58,901 bases of DNA, from the NCBI GenBank assembly GCA_944326945.1, contig CALVFY010000014.1:1-58901 (forward strand). The letters are read 5' to 3'. This document shows, one piece after another, positions 55,885-58,901 of the stretch. The translations under genes and the position numbers were made by a program. Each line of letters starts with the position of its first letter. Within the stretch, counting starts at the first letter, position 1. Source of the stretch: an uncultured Rikenellaceae bacterium (GTDB lineage Bacteria > Bacteroidota > Bacteroidia > Bacteroidales > Rikenellaceae). The notes under the pieces were generated by a model. It did no database searches. It was not told the DNA's origin and saw only the letters and a program-made list of their open reading frames with translations.

Positions 55885-58419
55885 ATGTCTGAAGAAGGAA
55901 AGATCATTAAGATCAATATCGAGGAGGAGATGAAGACCGCCTATATCGATTATTCGATGTCGGTGATCGTGTCTCGTGCGCTGCCCGACGTAAGGGACGG
56001 GCTGAAACCGGTTCATCGCCGGATTTTGTATGACATGAGTAACGAATTGAATCTCTACTCGGATAAACCTCACCGGAAATCGGCCCGTATTGTGGGTGAT
56101 GTGCTCGGTAAGTTCCACCCTCATGGCGATTTTTCGGTTTATGACGCCATGGTCCGTATGGCCCAGGAGTGGAGCCTGCGTTATCCGTTGGTAGATGGTC
56201 AGGGTAACTTCGGTTCGGTGGACGGCGACTCGCCGGCTGCCATGCGTTATACCGAGGCCCGCATGAAAAAAATAGCCGATGAGGTAATGGCCGATATCGA
56301 AAAGGATACGGTGGATTTTACGCTGAACTTCGACGATACGATCCCCGAACCTACGGTGCTGCCGACCAAAATACCTCTGCTGTTGGTTAATGGTACCTCG
56401 GGTATTGCGGTGGGTATGGCTACCAATATGCCGCCTCACAACCTGTCCGAAGTGATCGATGCAACCTGTGCGTACATAGATAATCCGGAGATAGAAATTT
56501 CCGATTTGATCAAGTATATCAAAGGCCCGGATTTTCCTACGGGTGGTATTATCTATGGTTACGAGGGCGTAAAGGAGGCTTTCGAGACGGGGCGAGGTCG
56601 TGTGGTGATTCGCGCCAAAACGGAAATCGAACATACCCACAGCGGTCGTGAGTGTATCGTCATTACCGAAATCCCTTATATGGTCAACAAGGCCGAGATG
56701 ATCAAGAAGATCGCTGATTTGATCAACGAGAAGAAGATCGAGGGCATTTCCTACATTAATGACGAGAGCGACCGTAGTGGTATGCGTATTGTGGTGATCC
56801 TCAAGCAGGATGCCGTGGCCAGTGTCGTGCTCAATACACTTTATAAGTATACTCAGTTGCAGTCGGTTTTCCCGGTGAACAATATCGCGCTGGTGGACGG
56901 CCGTCCTGTGATGTTGAATCTGAAGGATCTGATCCACTATTTCGTACGGCACCGTCACGATGTGGTGGTACGTCGTACGCGGTACGATTTGAATCAGGCA
57001 GAGAAAAGAGCTCATATTTTACAGGGTTTGTTGATCGCTCTCGACCATATAGACGAGATTATTTCGATTATTCGCGGATCGGATACGCCCGATATTGCCA
57101 AGGCTGCCTTGATGGAACGCTTTGGGCTGAGTGAGGCCCAGGCTTCGGCTATCATCGAGATGCGTTTGCGTGCATTGACCGGTCTGGAGCGTCATAAACT
57201 GCAGGATGAGTACGATGCGCTATGCAAAATGATCGAGTATTACAACGAAGTGCTGGCCAGCGAACCTCTTCAAATGAAGATTATTAAGGATGAATTGCTC
57301 GAAATCAAGGGAAAATATGGTGATGAGCGTAAAACCGAAGTGGTCTTCAGTGCCGAAGAGTTCAATCCGGAGGATTTCTATGCAGACGACGAGATGGTTA
57401 TCACCATTTCGCGGATGGGGTATATCAAACGTACGCCGCTGGCTGAATATCGGACCCAAAACAGAGGGGGTGTAGGTGTCAAGGGCAGTGCTACCCGGGA
57501 TGAGGATTTCATTGAACATATCTACGTCACCACAATGCATAATACGATGCTCTTCTTTACGGAGAAGGGACGTTGTTACTGGTTGAAGGTCTATGCCATT
57601 CCCGAAGGCACACGAGCATCGAAGGGTCGTGCCATTCAGAATGTTATCCAAATCGAACCTGACGACAAGGTGAGAGCCTATATTAATGTTCGTCGTCTGG
57701 ACGACAAGGAGTATGTGGATAATAATTATATCGTGATGTGTACCAAAGAGGGTATCATCAAGAAGACGAAACTGGAAGCATATTCCCGTCCTCGTCAGAA
57801 CGGTGTGAATGCCATCACGATCAAGGAGGGTGATGAGTTGATCGACGCCGTATTGACCAGTGGCCGGGCCGAGATACTGATCGCCGCTCGGGAGGGTAAG
57901 GCCATTCGCTTCCCGGAAGATACGGTTCGTCCGATCGGCCGTACGGGCGCCGGTGTGAAAGGTATCACGATCGACGAAGGCGACGAAGTGGTCGGCATGG
58001 TTTGTGTCGAGCCGGAAAGTAAGAAGGATATTCTGGTGTTGAGCGAAAACGGTTATGGCAAGCGGACCGATCTGGACGATTATCGAATTACCAATCGGGG
58101 TGGTAAGGGCGTGAAGACCATTCAGATCACAGAAAAGACCGGTAAATTGATTTCGATTCAGGCCGTAGACGATGATAATGATCTGATGATTATCAATCGC
58201 AGCGGTATCACGATCCGTACGGCCGTGACAGATATCCGGCTGGCCGGTCGGGCTACACAAGGTGTGAAGGTGATCAATTTGCGTAACGGTGATCAAATCG
58301 CATCGGTGATGGCTGTGCCTAAGGGAGAAGAACCTGCCGAGGCGGTAAGTGGAGAACAGTCTGGAAATACAGGGTCAGAAACTCGGGAAACACCCGCAGA
58401 AACAACTCAAGAAGAATAG
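55885..58419 (+). CDS. gyrA: DNA gyrase subunit A
   Basis: This 844-residue supercoiling enzyme subunit has catalytic Tyr122 in [10 protein letters not shown] and the full QRDR. The segment [12 protein letters not shown] has Phe83 (codon TTT at 56131-56133) where E. coli has Ser83. Phe or Leu at this position in Bacteroides GyrA (numbered 82 there) is a known fluoroquinolone-resistance change. Asp87 is unchanged. The C-terminal beta-pinwheel includes the GyrA box ([10 protein letters not shown]), which separates it from ParC. A short Glu/Thr-rich tail ends the chain. It has its own promoter, and the TPR gene follows after 35 nt. Confidence 0.96.
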   Translation: MSEEGKIIKINIEEEMKTAYIDYSMSVIVSRALPDVRDGLKPVHRRILYDMSNELNLYSDKPHRKSARIVGDVLGKFHPHGDFSVYDAMVRMAQEWSLRYPLVDGQGNFGSVDGDSPAAMRYTEARMKKIADEVMADIEKDTVDFTLNFDDTIPEPTVLPTKIPLLLVNGTSGIAVGMATNMPPHNLSEVIDATCAYIDNPEIEISDLIKYIKGPDFPTGGIIYGYEGVKEAFETGRGRVVIRAKTEIEHTHSGRECIVITEIPYMVNKAEMIKKIADLINEKKIEGISYINDESDRSGMRIVVILKQDAVASVVLNTLYKYTQLQSVFPVNNIALVDGRPVMLNLKDLIHYFVRHRHDVVVRRTRYDLNQAEKRAHILQGLLIALDHIDEIISIIRGSDTPDIAKAALMERFGLSEAQASAIIEMRLRALTGLERHKLQDEYDALCKMIEYYNEVLASEPLQMKIIKDELLEIKGKYGDERKTEVVFSAEEFNPEDFYADDEMVITISRMGYIKRTPLAEYRTQNRGGVGVKGSATRDEDFIEHIYVTTMHNTMLFFTEKGRCYWLKVYAIPEGTRASKGRAIQNVIQIEPDDKVRAYINVRRLDDKEYVDNNYIVMCTKEGIIKKTKLEAYSRPRQNGVNAITIKEGDELIDAVLTSGRAEILIAAREGKAIRFPEDTVRPIGRTGAGVKGITIDEGDEVVGMVCVEPESKKDILVLSENGYGKRTDLDDYRITNRGGKGVKTIQITEKTGKLISIQAVDDDNDLMIINRSGITIRTAVTDIRLAGRATQGVKVINLRNGDQIASVMAVPKGEEPAEAVSGEQSGNTGSETRETPAETTQEE

Positions 58420-58454
58420 AAAATAGATATTAATAACCACAAAAAGCAACGGAT

Positions 58455-58901
58455 ATGAAACGAACACTTGTAATGGCAGTCATGGCCTTGTTGGTATCGG
58501 CTACGGTTGCCCCGGCTCAAATGAAGGTGGATGAGGAAGGCATCAAGAAAAAACTGGCCAAATCGGATGCCGATATTCAGAATCCTAAAAAGAACACGAA
58601 GGCCGCGACATGGATCAATCGTGGAAAGGTTTATTACGAAGCTGCTACGGCTCCTACGGCAGGTTTGTATGCCGGAATGGATACGAAAGCCGCGACCATT
58701 ATGTTCGGTAAGCCAAAAACCTCTTCAAAGAAGATCGGCGATGTGACCTACAAACAGTTGAATTTCCCGTATTTCATGGCTTATGCAGATGACAAGGGGC
58801 GGATCGTGATGTGGAAACAGAAGTTGGTCCTGTCTGAAGATCCGCTTGGTACGGCTTATGAGGCATATTTAAAAGCCTATGAAGTGGACAAGAATGCCAA
58901 A
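58455..58901 (+). CDS. Exported tetratricopeptide-repeat-type protein, 3' truncated by window
   Basis: The first 149 codons are present. A signal peptide (about 1-21, ending APAQ) is followed by a helical KKKLAKSDADIQNPKKNTKAATWINRGKVYYEAA segment that resembles a first TPR unit. A stretch follows with strand-like KIGDVTYKQLNFPYFMAY, and helices resume (DPLGTAYEAYLKAYEVDKNAK). In related Bacteroidales such a TPR protein is often found next to gyrA. It is likely periplasmic. Partners are unknown, and the rest lies outside the window. Confidence 0.78.
   Translation, partial: MKRTLVMAVMALLVSATVAPAQMKVDEEGIKKKLAKSDADIQNPKKNTKAATWINRGKVYYEAATAPTAGLYAGMDTKAATIMFGKPKTSSKKIGDVTYKQLNFPYFMAYADDKGRIVMWKQKLVLSEDPLGTAYEAYLKAYEVDKNAK

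Overview
The window is chromosomal DNA from a member of the Bacteroidota, most likely the gut order Bacteroidales. The evidence is a Mfa/fimbrillin (type V pilus) lipoprotein operon, several promoters of the Bacteroidota form (TTTG about 19-20 nt before TAnnTTTG), pectin-degrading lipoproteins of polysaccharide-utilisation type, a TGS-domain nucleoside kinase and a malic enzyme-phosphotransacetylase fusion. The family within the order cannot be fixed from sequence alone.

Layout. 1-120: tRNA-Gly(GCC) and its terminator. 121-989: gene-free leader with a Bacteroidota-like promoter box, a (CA)23 microsatellite, several dyads and a terminator-like hairpin just before the first pilus gene. 990-9171: six-gene fimbrial operon (OmpA/DUF3575, DUF5119, three fimbrillins, a large tip-like protein) closed by a 22-bp hairpin. 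9258-11680: aquaporin Z and a solitary thiC under a TPP riboswitch. 11784-23424: a secreted GH43-like propeller, RNase Z, ribosomal protein S1, a 5'-nucleotidase lipoprotein, a nucleoside kinase, glycine dehydrogenase and a secreted nucleoside hydrolase. 23554-24093: SlyD-type PPIase.

24151-33864 is a minus-strand carbohydrate block: a GH2-like protein without its catalytic residues, a fibronectin/DUF4957-DUF5123 surface lipoprotein, a PL9 pectate lyase with intact active site, a CE12 rhamnogalacturonan acetylesterase, a GH97 and a DUF6250 protein whose signal-peptide region is out of frame across an A10 run. No SusC/SusD pair or regulator is present. 33992-41518 holds the malic enzyme-PTA fusion, an HsdR_N-type nuclease-fold protein, a second DUF3575 protein, a GNAT acetyltransferase, a ROK regulator, FabD and a PlsC acyltransferase. 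41536-58901 is housekeeping: parE-parC-aroK, a DUF3298 lipoprotein, purL, murI, ftsK, a LolA-like protein, gyrA and the start of a TPR protein. All type II topoisomerase targets of fluoroquinolones except GyrB are here, and GyrA has Phe at the Ser83 position.

The points most worth a second look are the (CA)23 tract and leader hairpin before the pilus operon, the A10 frame break in the DUF6250 gene, the inactive-looking GH2 protein, and GyrA Phe83.
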